A stretch of DNA of 64,000 nucleotides from JBAZGG01 sp041653015 (GTDB lineage: Bacteria > Bacillota_I > Bacilli_A > RFN20 > CAG-826), in assembly GCA_041653015.1 (NCBI GenBank), contig JBAZGG010000004.1, positions 22,595 to 86,594 on the forward strand. The letters are read 5' to 3'. A program made the position numbers and the translations under genes. Of this stretch, positions 51,579 to 60,492 are shown in pieces. Under the pieces are notes generated by a model that had not been told where the DNA came from, ran no database searches, and saw nothing but the letters and a program-made list of their open reading frames with translations. Positions within the stretch are counted from its first letter, which is position 1; each line of letters begins with the position of its first letter.

Positions 51579-52535
51579 TTATAAAAAATAACTCGCCTCG
51601 TATGTTTCTAATCCTAAATATGTCAAAAAGGAGTTCACATCGACACTGATGTCTGGATTGACAAGACCAAAGCCATTCGCCCCATCTTTTTGAGTATGGA
51701 GCATTATATTTGAATTGAATCCGAATTTTTGTGCTTGAATCGTCAAATCCGACGAGTATTCATCCATCACATTTTTCACATTTTCTGGCTGCGTGATACC
51801 TTGGATGATACGATTCTCAAGCGCCAGAGTATAAGTATCAAATTCCCGCGAATGATTTTGATAATCATCATAGCGATAGAACATAGCTGCTTGAGGAATG
51901 GCTTCTTGACCAGTGAGCGTTTTCCACTCCTCACGAATGTTTTTGAATACTTTGACTTTGCCATATGTTGCAGCTGTGATATCGAGCATGGCTGCGTTTA
52001 AAGCGGGCTGAGCGATGAAAACATAATCGACATCGACGTTCCCTGATGTCTTTCCAGTTTTCAGAATCGCTTGAGCTTCAGCTACACTTTTGACATAGGA
52101 TGTGTTCGCTTGCCAACCCCAATGCTCATATAATTTTTTGTAAACGAGGTCGGGAATAAGTCCTTCACCAAAACTGACTAAGACATCATCAGCAGTTGGC
52201 TCTGTTCCCTCGTCTTTATTGATTGAGGCGATATAAAAATTACCGCCTGTGATAATCTTCGCTAATTTAAATGACAGATCATATTGCTTGATAGACTGCA
52301 AGCCAGAAATGGAATCAAAAACAATCGCATTATAATAGTTCGTTTGAAATTGTGCTAAGACAAGATTCGGTGATGAGTTCGTTTCAAAATTCTCGTTATT
52401 TCCTTGATCGTAAAAGGCAATCGTCGGTGCGCCGCTCGGACAAATTGTTCTAACGGCAAAGGAATCGCCCGCACTTTGGCATGAGGTCAATAAAGCAAGG
52501 CAAGATATGCTGATGTATGCAAATTTACTTCTCAT
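51579..52535 (-). CDS. ABC transporter substrate-binding lipoprotein
   Basis: 318 residues. Signal peptide with lipobox LTSC (Cys at residue 19), then a periplasmic-binding-like domain: CPSGAPTIAFYDQ opening, and WGWQANTSYVKSVAEAQAIL in the middle. It resembles NMT1/TauA-type binding proteins; substrate unknown. The start overlaps the deoB stop (ATGA) and uses GAGGAG inside deoB, so it is in the deoB operon. Confidence 0.8.
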   Translation of the reverse strand: MRSKFAYISISCLALLTSCQSAGDSFAVRTICPSGAPTIAFYDQGNNENFETNSSPNLVLAQFQTNYYNAIVFDSISGLQSIKQYDLSFKLAKIITGGNFYIASINKDEGTEPTADDVLVSFGEGLIPDLVYKKLYEHWGWQANTSYVKSVAEAQAILKTGKTSGNVDVDYVFIAQPALNAAMLDITAATYGKVKVFKNIREEWKTLTGQEAIPQAAMFYRYDDYQNHSREFDTYTLALENRIIQGITQPENVKNVMDEYSSDLTIQAQKFGFNSNIMLHTQKDGANGFGLVNPDISVDVNSFLTYLGLETYEASYFL

Positions 52536-53731
52536 TTAAATAACTCCTCGATGGCGTTGCCGATTTGATTTGGTGACTTTTTAAAATTGAAATTTTTAAG
52601 AATAGAGGCGCCGATATCAGCAAAAGAACTTCGCTCAGAAAGATACTTGCCATCATTAATAGACTTAGAGTAGACCAATAGAGGAACTTTTTCTCTTGTG
52701 TGATCGCTTCCTGTGTGAGTGGGATCGTTGCCGTGATCAGCAGTGATCATGATTAAATCATCATCTTTCGCGAGCTTTAAAAGCTGTCCCAATCGTTTAT
52801 CGAAGGCTTCGAGAGAGCGGCCATAGCCAATCGGATCTCTTCGATGGCCATACTCCGAATCAAATTCGACGAGATTGACATAACATAAACCAGTAAAATC
52901 ATGATTGATACATTCGTCGATGGTCTTATCCATTCCATCCTCGTTAGAGATCGTTTTTTGCGTTTTAACGACACCGACACCATCAAAGATGTCGCCAATT
53001 TTGCCAATGCAACTGACCATTAAGCCATTCGCCTTTAAAATATCCATCGTCGTCGTTCCTGAAGGAGCGATTGATAGGTCGTGACGATTTGCTGTTCTCT
53101 TGAACGTTTCTGGAGAATTGCCAACATAAGGTCTCGCGATTATTCTCCCCACAAAATACTCGGGCTTCATGCAAATCTTTCTAGCGATTTCGCAGCAGCG
53201 ATACAATTCTTTAACTCCGGTGACTTCTTCATGAGCAGCGATTTGAAGCACGCTATCAGCTGATGTGTAGACGATCAATGAATTATCTCTCATCTGCTGC
53301 ATCCCTAACTGTTTCAATATCTCAGTTCCGGAGGCTGCGACGTTGCCGATTATTCTATGACCTGTTTCCTTTTCTAATTCATCGATCAATGATTTAGGAA
53401 ATCCTGTATCAGTGAAGGTTTGGAAAGGTTTGGTCGTATTTAATCCCATCATCTCCCAATGACCTGTCATGGTGTCTTTCCCGTTGCTCGTTTCGCGCAG
53501 TCTCATCGAGAAAGAATGACCGTGCTTGGTGACATTCGTTCCTTTTATTGGAGCGAGATCACCTAAGCCTAAAGAATTCATCGTCGGAATATTCAATCCT
53601 CCACATCTTTCTGAAATATGAAGAAATGTATTGGCGCCGGCATCGCCGAATTTAGCAGCGTCAGGCATCTCGCCGATGCCAACCGAATCAGCGACGATGA
53701 CAAATATCCTTTTATACTTATAGTTTTTCAT
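52532..53731 (-). CDS. deoB: Phosphopentomutase
   Basis: Interconverts (deoxy)ribose-1- and 5-phosphate in nucleoside salvage. Alkaline-phosphatase fold: VIVADSVGIGEMPDA (metal Asp), NGKDTMTGHWE (phospho-Thr), ITADHGNDPTHTGSDHTRE (metal ligands). 399 residues, normal. AAAGGAG SD. With DeoC it links nucleosides to glycolysis. Confidence 0.95.
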   Translation of the reverse strand: MKNYKYKRIFVIVADSVGIGEMPDAAKFGDAGANTFLHISERCGGLNIPTMNSLGLGDLAPIKGTNVTKHGHSFSMRLRETSNGKDTMTGHWEMMGLNTTKPFQTFTDTGFPKSLIDELEKETGHRIIGNVAASGTEILKQLGMQQMRDNSLIVYTSADSVLQIAAHEEVTGVKELYRCCEIARKICMKPEYFVGRIIARPYVGNSPETFKRTANRHDLSIAPSGTTTMDILKANGLMVSCIGKIGDIFDGVGVVKTQKTISNEDGMDKTIDECINHDFTGLCYVNLVEFDSEYGHRRDPIGYGRSLEAFDKRLGQLLKLAKDDDLIMITADHGNDPTHTGSDHTREKVPLLVYSKSINDGKYLSERSSFADIGASILKNFNFKKSPNQIGNAIEELFK

Positions 53732-53765
53732 AAAACTAACTCCTTTAAATCATGGTTATTCTACA

Positions 53766-54647
53766 TTACTTTCGCTTACTATACAAATCATAAGCGCTGA
53801 TAATTCTTTCTTGATTAATGTGAGTGTAGATTTGCGTCGTTGATAAGTTCGTATGACCGAGCATTTTTTGCACCGCGACTAAATCGGCACCATTTTCAAG
53901 CATGTGCGTAGCAAAGCAGTGCCGCAAAGTGTGCGGTGAAACATTTTTTTCGATTCCAGCTTGAAAAGCAAATCGTTTAATCGATTTGAAAAAATACTGT
54001 CTAGTGATCACCCCACCGCGCCTGTTTAAAAACAGGTGAGGAGTTTTATTTCCAACGTTGCGACTCCTCGCTCCATTGATATAGAGCTTCAAAAAATCGA
54101 TGGCGAATGAACCGATAGGGACAGTTCTCTCCTTCGATCCCTTTCCGCGGACCTTTATCAAGCCATTTGTCATATCGACTTGCCCGCGTTTCAAAGAGAC
54201 GAGTTCCGATACCCTCAATCCCGTCGAATACATCACTTCAAGCATCGCTTTGTCTCGCTGCTCATCATCTTTATCAACATTGGGTTGATCTAGCAATTTA
54301 TCAACCTCGTCATACGAGAGATAACTAGGCAGCCTTTTAATCCTTTTGGGAGGGTTAATTTTAGGTATATCGAGATCAATTATTTTTTCATTGCTCAGAA
54401 ATAAGTAGAAATTGCGAATAGAAGATATCTTTCTCGCTATAGATGAAGGCGAGATATCGTTTTTTGCTTCAATTCGAACGTAATCGGTCAATTGATAAAT
54501 CTGCAATTCGCTCGTGTCAGAAATCGTTTTGTAGTAATCAAAATAGAGGCGGAGATCTGTTCCATATGACTCGGCCGTCTTCTGCGCATCACCTTTTTCT
54601 GCCAAAAGAAATTGTATGTATAGTTCAATCGCATCCTCTATCGTCAT
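53766..54647 (-). CDS. xerD: Tyrosine recombinase XerD
   Basis: Resolves chromosome dimers at dif. Seen: an N-terminal SAM-like core-binding domain (about residues 1-90), then the catalytic domain with TGLRVSEL (Arg), HTLRHCFATHML (His, Arg), GHTNLSTTQIYTHI (His, Tyr). 293 residues, typical of a host XerC/D rather than a phage integrase. It overlaps dinB (ATGA), with GAGGTG SD. Confidence 0.88.
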   Translation of the reverse strand: MTIEDAIELYIQFLLAEKGDAQKTAESYGTDLRLYFDYYKTISDTSELQIYQLTDYVRIEAKNDISPSSIARKISSIRNFYLFLSNEKIIDLDIPKINPPKRIKRLPSYLSYDEVDKLLDQPNVDKDDEQRDKAMLEVMYSTGLRVSELVSLKRGQVDMTNGLIKVRGKGSKERTVPIGSFAIDFLKLYINGARSRNVGNKTPHLFLNRRGGVITRQYFFKSIKRFAFQAGIEKNVSPHTLRHCFATHMLENGADLVAVQKMLGHTNLSTTQIYTHINQERIISAYDLYSKRK

Positions 54648-55825
54648 TTTTTATTCACCTCGCTCGCTCTTTTAAACAGTGGCTTGTCCAATTTTCTATT
54701 CAGCTCGTTTATTAATAAACGTGTTTCGCTTTTTTCTTCCTGTTGTGAGTAGTTCTCAAAAAGATTCATCTGCACGACGATATCCTTCGGATCCACAAGA
54801 TTTTGCAAAGTGACACCGACTAAGCGTATGAGCAATCCAGTAAAGCTATTTTCATATAATGAAAGTGCACGCGAATAAATCGTATTGGGATTGTTAGTCG
54901 GTTCCTTGAAAGAGATGGATTTGTTATGAGTGCGAAACGAAGTGTCTTTCACGACCAATTGAACAGTTGTCCCTTTTTTGTTCTCTTTTTTTGCATTGAG
55001 AGCGACGGCATTCGACAAGGAGCGAATCATTCCACCAACTTCTTCAAAATTATCAGTATCTTGCAAAAAAGTTGTCGATTTGCCTATTGATTTAGGATTC
55101 CAATCCTCGACATCGACCACATCGCTTCCCAAACCATTGAGCCAATCTTTTATTACATAAAAAAACTTTCCCAATATGTTTTTTGTCTCCTCATCGTCGC
55201 TATTTAGACGAGATGCTAGATCTCCGATTGTTCTAATTCCGTGCTCGATCAGTATTGGAGAAGTTTTTTTGCCGATACCAAAAGTGTTTTGAACAGGCAA
55301 AATATAGATGTATTTCTTGAAATCGCGGCGATGAAGAATGGTGAGTCCCATCGGTTTGTGAAGATCGGAAGCCATCTTTGCCAGAAATTTGGTTGGAGCA
55401 ACGCCGATTGAGCATTTAAGTCCTGTCTTTAGAAATAGTCCATTTTGCATGTCCAAAAAATATTTTTTGACATCTTTCACGTTTTTTAAGCGATCTGTCA
55501 CGTCCATAAAGCATTCATCGACAGAAGCTTTTTCGAGTATTTTTGAATAATGTGACAAAAAAACAAAAAACTCTCGCGACATCAATGAGTAGTATTTGTG
55601 ATCGACAGGAAGAACTATCGCTTCAGGGCATGAGCGAAGAGCGAGATATGTCGGCATGCCGGAATGAACACCTCTCTCTCGCGCTTTATACGAGCAGGTG
55701 GAAACGATACCGGCGCGACCTTGACCACCGACGATAACCGGTCGTCCGACCAAATTGGGATTTTTAATCTCCTCGCAGCGAACAAAAAACTGGTTGAGGT
55801 CGATATGGACGATAACTTTTGCCAT
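54644..55825 (-). CDS. dinB: DNA polymerase IV (Y family)
   Basis: Translesion polymerase. Seen: VIVHIDLNQFFVRCEE (first catalytic Asp), YKARERGVHSGMP, KASVDECFMD (Asp-Glu pair), GIGKKT, and a C-terminal clamp-binding motif QMNLF. 393 residues. A 16-base palindrome lies directly before the start codon. No SD. Confidence 0.93.
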   Translation of the reverse strand: MAKVIVHIDLNQFFVRCEEIKNPNLVGRPVIVGGQGRAGIVSTCSYKARERGVHSGMPTYLALRSCPEAIVLPVDHKYYSLMSREFFVFLSHYSKILEKASVDECFMDVTDRLKNVKDVKKYFLDMQNGLFLKTGLKCSIGVAPTKFLAKMASDLHKPMGLTILHRRDFKKYIYILPVQNTFGIGKKTSPILIEHGIRTIGDLASRLNSDDEETKNILGKFFYVIKDWLNGLGSDVVDVEDWNPKSIGKSTTFLQDTDNFEEVGGMIRSLSNAVALNAKKENKKGTTVQLVVKDTSFRTHNKSISFKEPTNNPNTIYSRALSLYENSFTGLLIRLVGVTLQNLVDPKDIVVQMNLFENYSQQEEKSETRLLINELNRKLDKPLFKRASEVNKK

Positions 55826-55841
55826 GCTTTAATTTTAAAGC
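55826..55841. promoter_or_regulatory. Palindrome directly upstream of dinB
   Basis: GCTTTAATTTTAAAGC: 7-bp arms around TT, adjacent to the dinB ATG. Candidate operator. It does not match the Bacillus LexA box (CGAAC-N4-GTTCG). Confidence 0.35.
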
Positions 55842-55879
55842 AAAGTCTGTTATATCTCAATTATTATGTTAACTAAAAT

Positions 55880-57754
55880 CTATTTTTCGACAAACTCTTT
55901 CGCAGACTGAATGATCTGTTCAGGAGTCAATCCAAACTCTTCCAATTGCTCTTTAATGGTCGCTTGTTTAACAAAGATTAGAGGAACGGCTAGCGTCTTT
56001 AAATGACCTTTGTAATCAGCATCGATCATCTTTGCTTTGAACGCATTGATGAAGCCTTGCTCAGTAGCGTAGGCATCAAAAACAAACACTCGATCATAAG
56101 AGCTAATTTTAGAAAACATGGATAAATCCATAGGGGATTGATAAAGAGCGTTTATGACATCGAAATCCAGCCCTTGTTCTTTCACTAAGTCCACCACTTG
56201 ATTAAGGATTGGGCCAAAACCAACAATGACATTTCGCGAGGACTTATTCACTTTGTAAAACCACTCACCATATTTGATATCAGCGAGATCGATTTCATCC
56301 GTTTTTTTGATATAGCAGCGAGGAAATCTGATAAAGAATGGCCCGTGATTCTGCATCGATTCTTGAAGCAAACACTTTGCTTCTGAAGCGTTGCTCGGCA
56401 TCGCGACAGTAACATTTGGAGTCGCCATCAAGAATGATTCATCATAGATGCCTTGATGTGTTTCACCATCGGGCCCAATTAATCCAGAGCGATCGACGAC
56501 GAACGTGACATTGAGATTCATGCGAGCGATATCATGAGAGATTTCATCAAATGCGCGCTGCATAAATGTTGAGTAAACAGAGACGATGGGGTGTTTGCCG
56601 TTGACCGCTAATCCGCTAGCGAGCGTTACCGCGTGTTCTTCGGCTATGCCGACATCGATGCACCGCGAAGGGTGATTGACGAAAAGATTATCGAGACCGC
56701 TTCCCTTAATCGTCGCTGGGGAGATTAAGAATATATCATCGCGTTTATAAAACTGTTCTTCGATAAGATCAGAGAATAGATGGCTCCAACTGATTTCATC
56801 AGCTCTACTAAGTTTTGGCTTTCCAGTGGCTATATCAAAAGGCGTCACTCCATGCCAATATCCAGTGCGATCATACTCGGCGAATTTGTATCCTTTACCT
56901 TTGATTGTCGAGCAATGGATGACGACTGACTTATTCGTGCGTTTAGATTGCTGAAAAGCTTTTTCTAAAGCTTTGATATTGTGTCCATCGATCGGTCCTA
57001 TGTAGACAAAGCCCATGTTATCGAACAATGTCGTAGGTACTAAATGGCGCTTGATAGAGTTCTTAATGCGCAAAGTGAACGAATATAAAGAATGGCCAAA
57101 TCTCGTTTTAAACATCGTTTTTTGATAATTGCGTTTTAGACGATTATATCCAGTAGCAGTAGAAAGTTTTTTGAAAAATCTTCCCATGCCTCCAACCGGT
57201 TTCGAAATCGACATATCATTATCATTCAGAACAATGATAACTTTATGTTGGCTCATCGAGATATTGTTGAGAGCTTCAAAGGCTAAACCTGAAACTATTG
57301 ATGAATCTCCGATAAGAGAGATAATCTCGTATTTTTCGTTATTTACGTCACGTGCAATGGCAAAGCCATTAGCGGCACTCAATGACGTGGAACTGTGCCC
57401 AGCTTCATAGACATCATACGGCGATTCAGACATCTTCTGAAAACCTGAGATGTGACCTCTGGTTCTCAACCCTTCTAAAGAGCGGCCAGTCAAAATCTTG
57501 TGCGTATAGGCTTGATGCCCGACATCAAAGATGACCTTATCTTTCGAAAAATCAAAAACGCGATGAAGGGCGATTGTGAGTTCAACAACTCCCAAATTGC
57601 TCGAGAGGTGTCCACCATATCGGCTCGTCACATCGATGATTTCATTGCGAATATCATCAGTGAGCACTTCCAATGACTTATAATCCATCGCGCGCAAAAA
57701 GGTCGGATCTTTGATAGCGTGCAAATCAATTTTCTGTATTTCTTTGTGTGACAT
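55880..57754 (-). CDS. dxs: 1-deoxy-D-xylulose-5-phosphate synthase
   Basis: TPP enzyme joining pyruvate and glyceraldehyde-3-phosphate, the first step of the MEP pathway. Seen: SRYGGHLSSNLGVVELTIAL (split), GHQAYTHKILTGR, TPP motif GDSSIVSGLAFEALNN to NDNDMSIS, GIAEEHAVTLASGLA, and DRSGLIGPDGETHQG. 624 residues. No SD; an 11-bp triple repeat ends 1 base before the ATG. Confidence 0.95.
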   Translation of the reverse strand: MSHKEIQKIDLHAIKDPTFLRAMDYKSLEVLTDDIRNEIIDVTSRYGGHLSSNLGVVELTIALHRVFDFSKDKVIFDVGHQAYTHKILTGRSLEGLRTRGHISGFQKMSESPYDVYEAGHSSTSLSAANGFAIARDVNNEKYEIISLIGDSSIVSGLAFEALNNISMSQHKVIIVLNDNDMSISKPVGGMGRFFKKLSTATGYNRLKRNYQKTMFKTRFGHSLYSFTLRIKNSIKRHLVPTTLFDNMGFVYIGPIDGHNIKALEKAFQQSKRTNKSVVIHCSTIKGKGYKFAEYDRTGYWHGVTPFDIATGKPKLSRADEISWSHLFSDLIEEQFYKRDDIFLISPATIKGSGLDNLFVNHPSRCIDVGIAEEHAVTLASGLAVNGKHPIVSVYSTFMQRAFDEISHDIARMNLNVTFVVDRSGLIGPDGETHQGIYDESFLMATPNVTVAMPSNASEAKCLLQESMQNHGPFFIRFPRCYIKKTDEIDLADIKYGEWFYKVNKSSRNVIVGFGPILNQVVDLVKEQGLDFDVINALYQSPMDLSMFSKISSYDRVFVFDAYATEQGFINAFKAKMIDADYKGHLKTLAVPLIFVKQATIKEQLEEFGLTPEQIIQSAKEFVEK

Positions 57755-57755
57755 T

Positions 57756-57788
57756 TAATATACCAATTTTATACTATATTTATACTAT
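57756..57788 (-). repeat. 11-bp tandem direct repeat, 3 copies (locus 5)
   Basis: On the minus strand ATAGTATAAAT, ATAGTATAAAA, TTGGTATATTA between the xseB stop and the dxs ATG, in perfect 11-bp register. More diverged from TTAGTA than the other loci. Confidence 0.55.
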
Positions 57789-57804
57789 TTAACGTTTTTG
57801 AATA

Positions 57805-58002
57805 TCATTCAACTTTATCGAGTTCTTTAACTTTAATTTCAGCCTCTCTCAAAGCTTTCTCAAGAGATTTGATAATCATTTTTCCTTCTTCATACAAAGC
57901 GATTGATTCATCTAGAGAAGGCTTCCCAGATTCAATAGACTCAGCAATTTCCTCAAGTCTCGCGATGTTTTTTTCAAAATCAATTTTGCTCTTTGCTGCC
58001 AT
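57805..58002 (-). CDS. xseB: Exodeoxyribonuclease VII small subunit
   Basis: 65 residues: DFEKNIARLEEIAESIESG and SLDESIALYEEG, the family signature, ending in a helix. The start MAAKSKID at 58002 follows the xseA stop by 1 base, with AAAGGAG inside xseA. Confidence 0.92.
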   Translation of the reverse strand: MAAKSKIDFEKNIARLEEIAESIESGKPSLDESIALYEEGKMIIKSLEKALREAEIKVKELDKVE

Positions 58003-58003
58003 A

Positions 58004-59137
58004 TCATTTCTTCTCCTTTGCGATGACTTCACTAGTGATTATACCATTTTTGAGAATGGTTCTGATTTTTTGCTTCTCATCAACTTGTTCAATATCGCTG
58101 ATCAGTTTACCATCAGCGTCCTCTATCATGGCGTAACCGCGGTTCAGAACATTCTGAGGATTGAGCGCTGACAGATGTTTTTTGTCGCCAACAAAGCGTA
58201 GCTTTAAATTATTTAATAACCCTTGAATCGAAAGCAATAGTTCATCTCGATTATCGATCAAGTCTTTTTCCATATCATCGAGTCTATACTTGATTGTATT
58301 TTTCATTCGCGTATCAAAATCGATAAATCGCTGTTCGATTTCTCTCTTGTCAGCACACGCTGCATTTGCAGCGCCTGTCGGCGTAGAGACTCTTTTGTCC
58401 GCCACATAATCGAGAATTGTAAAATCGATTTCATGACCGATAGCCGAAATCACCGGAATTGGACTTTTGCTCACAGCCCTAGCAAGAGTCTCATCATCAA
58501 ATGCCCCTAAATCTTCATTAGCGCCTCCGCCACGACCGATGATGAGCGTATCGATATCTTCTTGCGTCGCTCTCATAAACGCGTCTAATAGTGCCTTCGC
58601 TGCACCATCGCCTTGAACTAAACTTGTATACACTTTTATCTCTACGATAGGATAGCGATTATGGATATTGACGATTATATCTCGCAGAGCGGCGCTACCA
58701 GCAGCGCTTATAATACCTATTTTCTGGGGGTATTGGTCGATCGGTCTTTTTTTCGATTCATCAAAGAGACCTTCCGCTTGTAATTTTTTCTTCAATCTCT
58801 CTTTTTCAAGCAATGCTTGTCCTTGACCGAAGAGTTCCATCTCGCCCACGTAAATGGAATATTGTCCTCTCTGCGGATAGACTCCTATCCTCCCGCGAAC
58901 GAGCACTTCATCGCCATCCTTTGGCTCAAATTTCAATCTGCTAACATCTCTTTCAAACATTATGGAGGAAATCGTCGAGTTTTCATCCTTTAAAGTGAAA
59001 TACAAATGGCCGGTGAAATGATGTTTGAAATTTGAAATCTCGCCTTTTAAAAGGATGTATTGGAGTTGAACATCGCTGTCGATGATGTTTTTAATACGCT
59101 CATTTAGCGCGCTAACCGTATAATATTTCTCTAGCAT
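58004..59137 (-). CDS. xseA: Exodeoxyribonuclease VII large subunit
   Basis: Nuclease that degrades single-stranded DNA with XseB. Seen: an N-terminal OB fold (YTVSALNERIKNIID, GEISNFKHHFTGHLYFTLKD), the catalytic region GIISAAGSAALRDI, IIGRGGGANEDLGAF, ISAIGHEIDFTI, ADKRVSTPTGAA. 377 residues, short at the C-terminal coiled coil. Overlaps nusB by 7 bases. Confidence 0.94.
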   Translation of the reverse strand: MLEKYYTVSALNERIKNIIDSDVQLQYILLKGEISNFKHHFTGHLYFTLKDENSTISSIMFERDVSRLKFEPKDGDEVLVRGRIGVYPQRGQYSIYVGEMELFGQGQALLEKERLKKKLQAEGLFDESKKRPIDQYPQKIGIISAAGSAALRDIIVNIHNRYPIVEIKVYTSLVQGDGAAKALLDAFMRATQEDIDTLIIGRGGGANEDLGAFDDETLARAVSKSPIPVISAIGHEIDFTILDYVADKRVSTPTGAANAACADKREIEQRFIDFDTRMKNTIKYRLDDMEKDLIDNRDELLLSIQGLLNNLKLRFVGDKKHLSALNPQNVLNRGYAMIEDADGKLISDIEQVDEKQKIRTILKNGIITSEVIAKEKK

Positions 59138-59538
59138 AAAGCTTTATCAAGTATCGCGTTAATATACTGATAATCTCTATCATCGAGATATTTTTTTGCA
59201 AGTTTAACGGCGACGTTGATCACCACTCCTTTTTCGGTATCTTTTACAAAGTAAAAATGAACATAGGATAAGATTAATATAGCCTGAGACAACTTATTGA
59301 TTCTTGTGAATTTCCATTTGAGCATGTATTGGCTTAGATGAGCGACGATCTCAGGAAAGTGCTTCACTGTTTCGATTGCGATCTCTTTGATGTATACATC
59401 GCATTCTTCGTATGGGAGCTCGCAAAGTGAAGAAACGATATCTTTGATATCTATTTCGTGATTCATGTCGATATAGAACAAAATATCGTAGACAGCAGTC
59501 ATCGACAATTCTTGTAATTTATTTCTGCTCATCGCCAT
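59131..59538 (-). CDS. nusB: Transcription antitermination protein NusB
   Basis: RNA-binding partner of S10 in rRNA antitermination. All-helical: SRNKLQELSMTAVYDILFY at the start, AILILSYVHFYFV, and the conserved VINVAVKLAKKYLDDRDYQYINAILDK at the end (split). 135 residues. The start at 59538 is set by AAAGGA 7 bases upstream; an ATG at 59559 is also in frame. Confidence 0.9.
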   Translation of the reverse strand: MAMSRNKLQELSMTAVYDILFYIDMNHEIDIKDIVSSLCELPYEECDVYIKEIAIETVKHFPEIVAHLSQYMLKWKFTRINKLSQAILILSYVHFYFVKDTEKGVVINVAVKLAKKYLDDRDYQYINAILDKALC

Positions 59539-60085
59539 GTTCGTTTCCTTTTGCGACATTCATTTTATAATGTCTTTCAATAGAAAGCACGTTAAAGTAT
59601 TCAAAGATGGCGATGCCAATAGCGATAAATATCACCGCATGCGTCGCTAGACCAAAAGCATACGTCGTCCAATTTGTGGCGAGGAAAGCGTAAAAGAACA
59701 ATATGAAATCGAGAGCGTAGAGGCCACCACCAACTAATAAATAGGCGCGTTTGCCGATGCTGGCTAAATAGCCAAACAATGAGAATAGCGCACCAAAAGC
59801 GAGCGACAAAAGAACGATTATCAAACTGAACACCCACTGATCGAGTCCACTATTTTCAAGCGCGACATTGATCATTCGGTTAGCCGAGAGGCACATCGAA
59901 TAGCGATAATCGACGAGATTGCCTTCGGCATCGATGCTTGTCCCGACGCCAAAAACGCCTAGGATGGAAGCGAGGGCATTGACGATTCCGGCCCACATTA
60001 AAAAAAGAGAGCTTTTTTGGTAGAGACGAACAGCCTTATTGTGCCGTTCGCTATACGTCTGAACGCGCTTCTCTTTTTTTGCCAT
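59519..60085 (-). CDS. Membrane protein of unknown function
   Basis: 188 residues from the ATG at 60085, with about five membrane helices and a Lys-rich N-terminus (MAKKEKRVQTYSERHNK). No family recognised. It sits between yqhY and nusB, a pair adjacent in Bacillus, and overlaps nusB by 20 bases, so it is in the operon. The start could also be 60091; longer forms overlap yqhY. Confidence 0.7.
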   Translation of the reverse strand: MAKKEKRVQTYSERHNKAVRLYQKSSLFLMWAGIVNALASILGVFGVGTSIDAEGNLVDYRYSMCLSANRMINVALENSGLDQWVFSLIIVLLSLAFGALFSLFGYLASIGKRAYLLVGGGLYALDFILFFYAFLATNWTTYAFGLATHAVIFIAIGIAIFEYFNVLSIERHYKMNVAKGNEHGDEQK

Positions 60086-60107
60086 AATCATAAAATAGGC
60101 ATAAAGC

Positions 60108-60443
60108 CTATTGAATCGATGCAATCTTGATGATGATATTAACTTTTACCGTCTCTACCATCTCTTCAATTGCCTCCGCCACTTCTTTTTGTATTCTGAG
60201 GCAAACATCAGTGACATTTATTCCGTGTTTTAATGAAACCGATATTTTAATATCCACTTGTCCGTCTCTTCTCAAAACGCATTGAATCGGATGATACAGA
60301 TTAAAAACGCGCGACTTAGATGAGGAGACAGAGGCACCTTTAACCCTGTTTGTTGCATTGTATGCAATAGTTTCGAAAACGCGACGCGATATACCCATAT
60401 CGCCGAGCCCGGTATAATTTTCAATATAGACATAATCAGCCAT
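60108..60443 (-). CDS. yqhY: Asp23/Gls24 family protein (YqhY-like)
   Basis: About 111 residues: the Asp23 domain with DMGISRRVFETIAYNATNRVKGASV and ISVSLKHGINVTDVCLRIQKEVAEAIEEM (each split). Such proteins are envelope-stress linked and, for YqhY, tied to fatty-acid synthesis. Start MADYVYI at 60443 with GAGG 6 bases upstream. It lies upstream of nusB, as in Bacillus. Confidence 0.88.
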   Translation of the reverse strand: MADYVYIENYTGLGDMGISRRVFETIAYNATNRVKGASVSSSKSRVFNLYHPIQCVLRRDGQVDIKISVSLKHGINVTDVCLRIQKEVAEAIEEMVETVKVNIIIKIASIQ

Positions 60444-60492
60444 AATGTACCTCAATTAATTCTAGAGAAAGAGTCTTGTTAACACAAGTTTA

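Noticed and set aside
53766..54647. Phage or mobile-element integrase
   Set aside because: Length, layout and position between dinB and deoB fit a chromosomal XerD; no attachment site, excisionase or phage gene is nearby.
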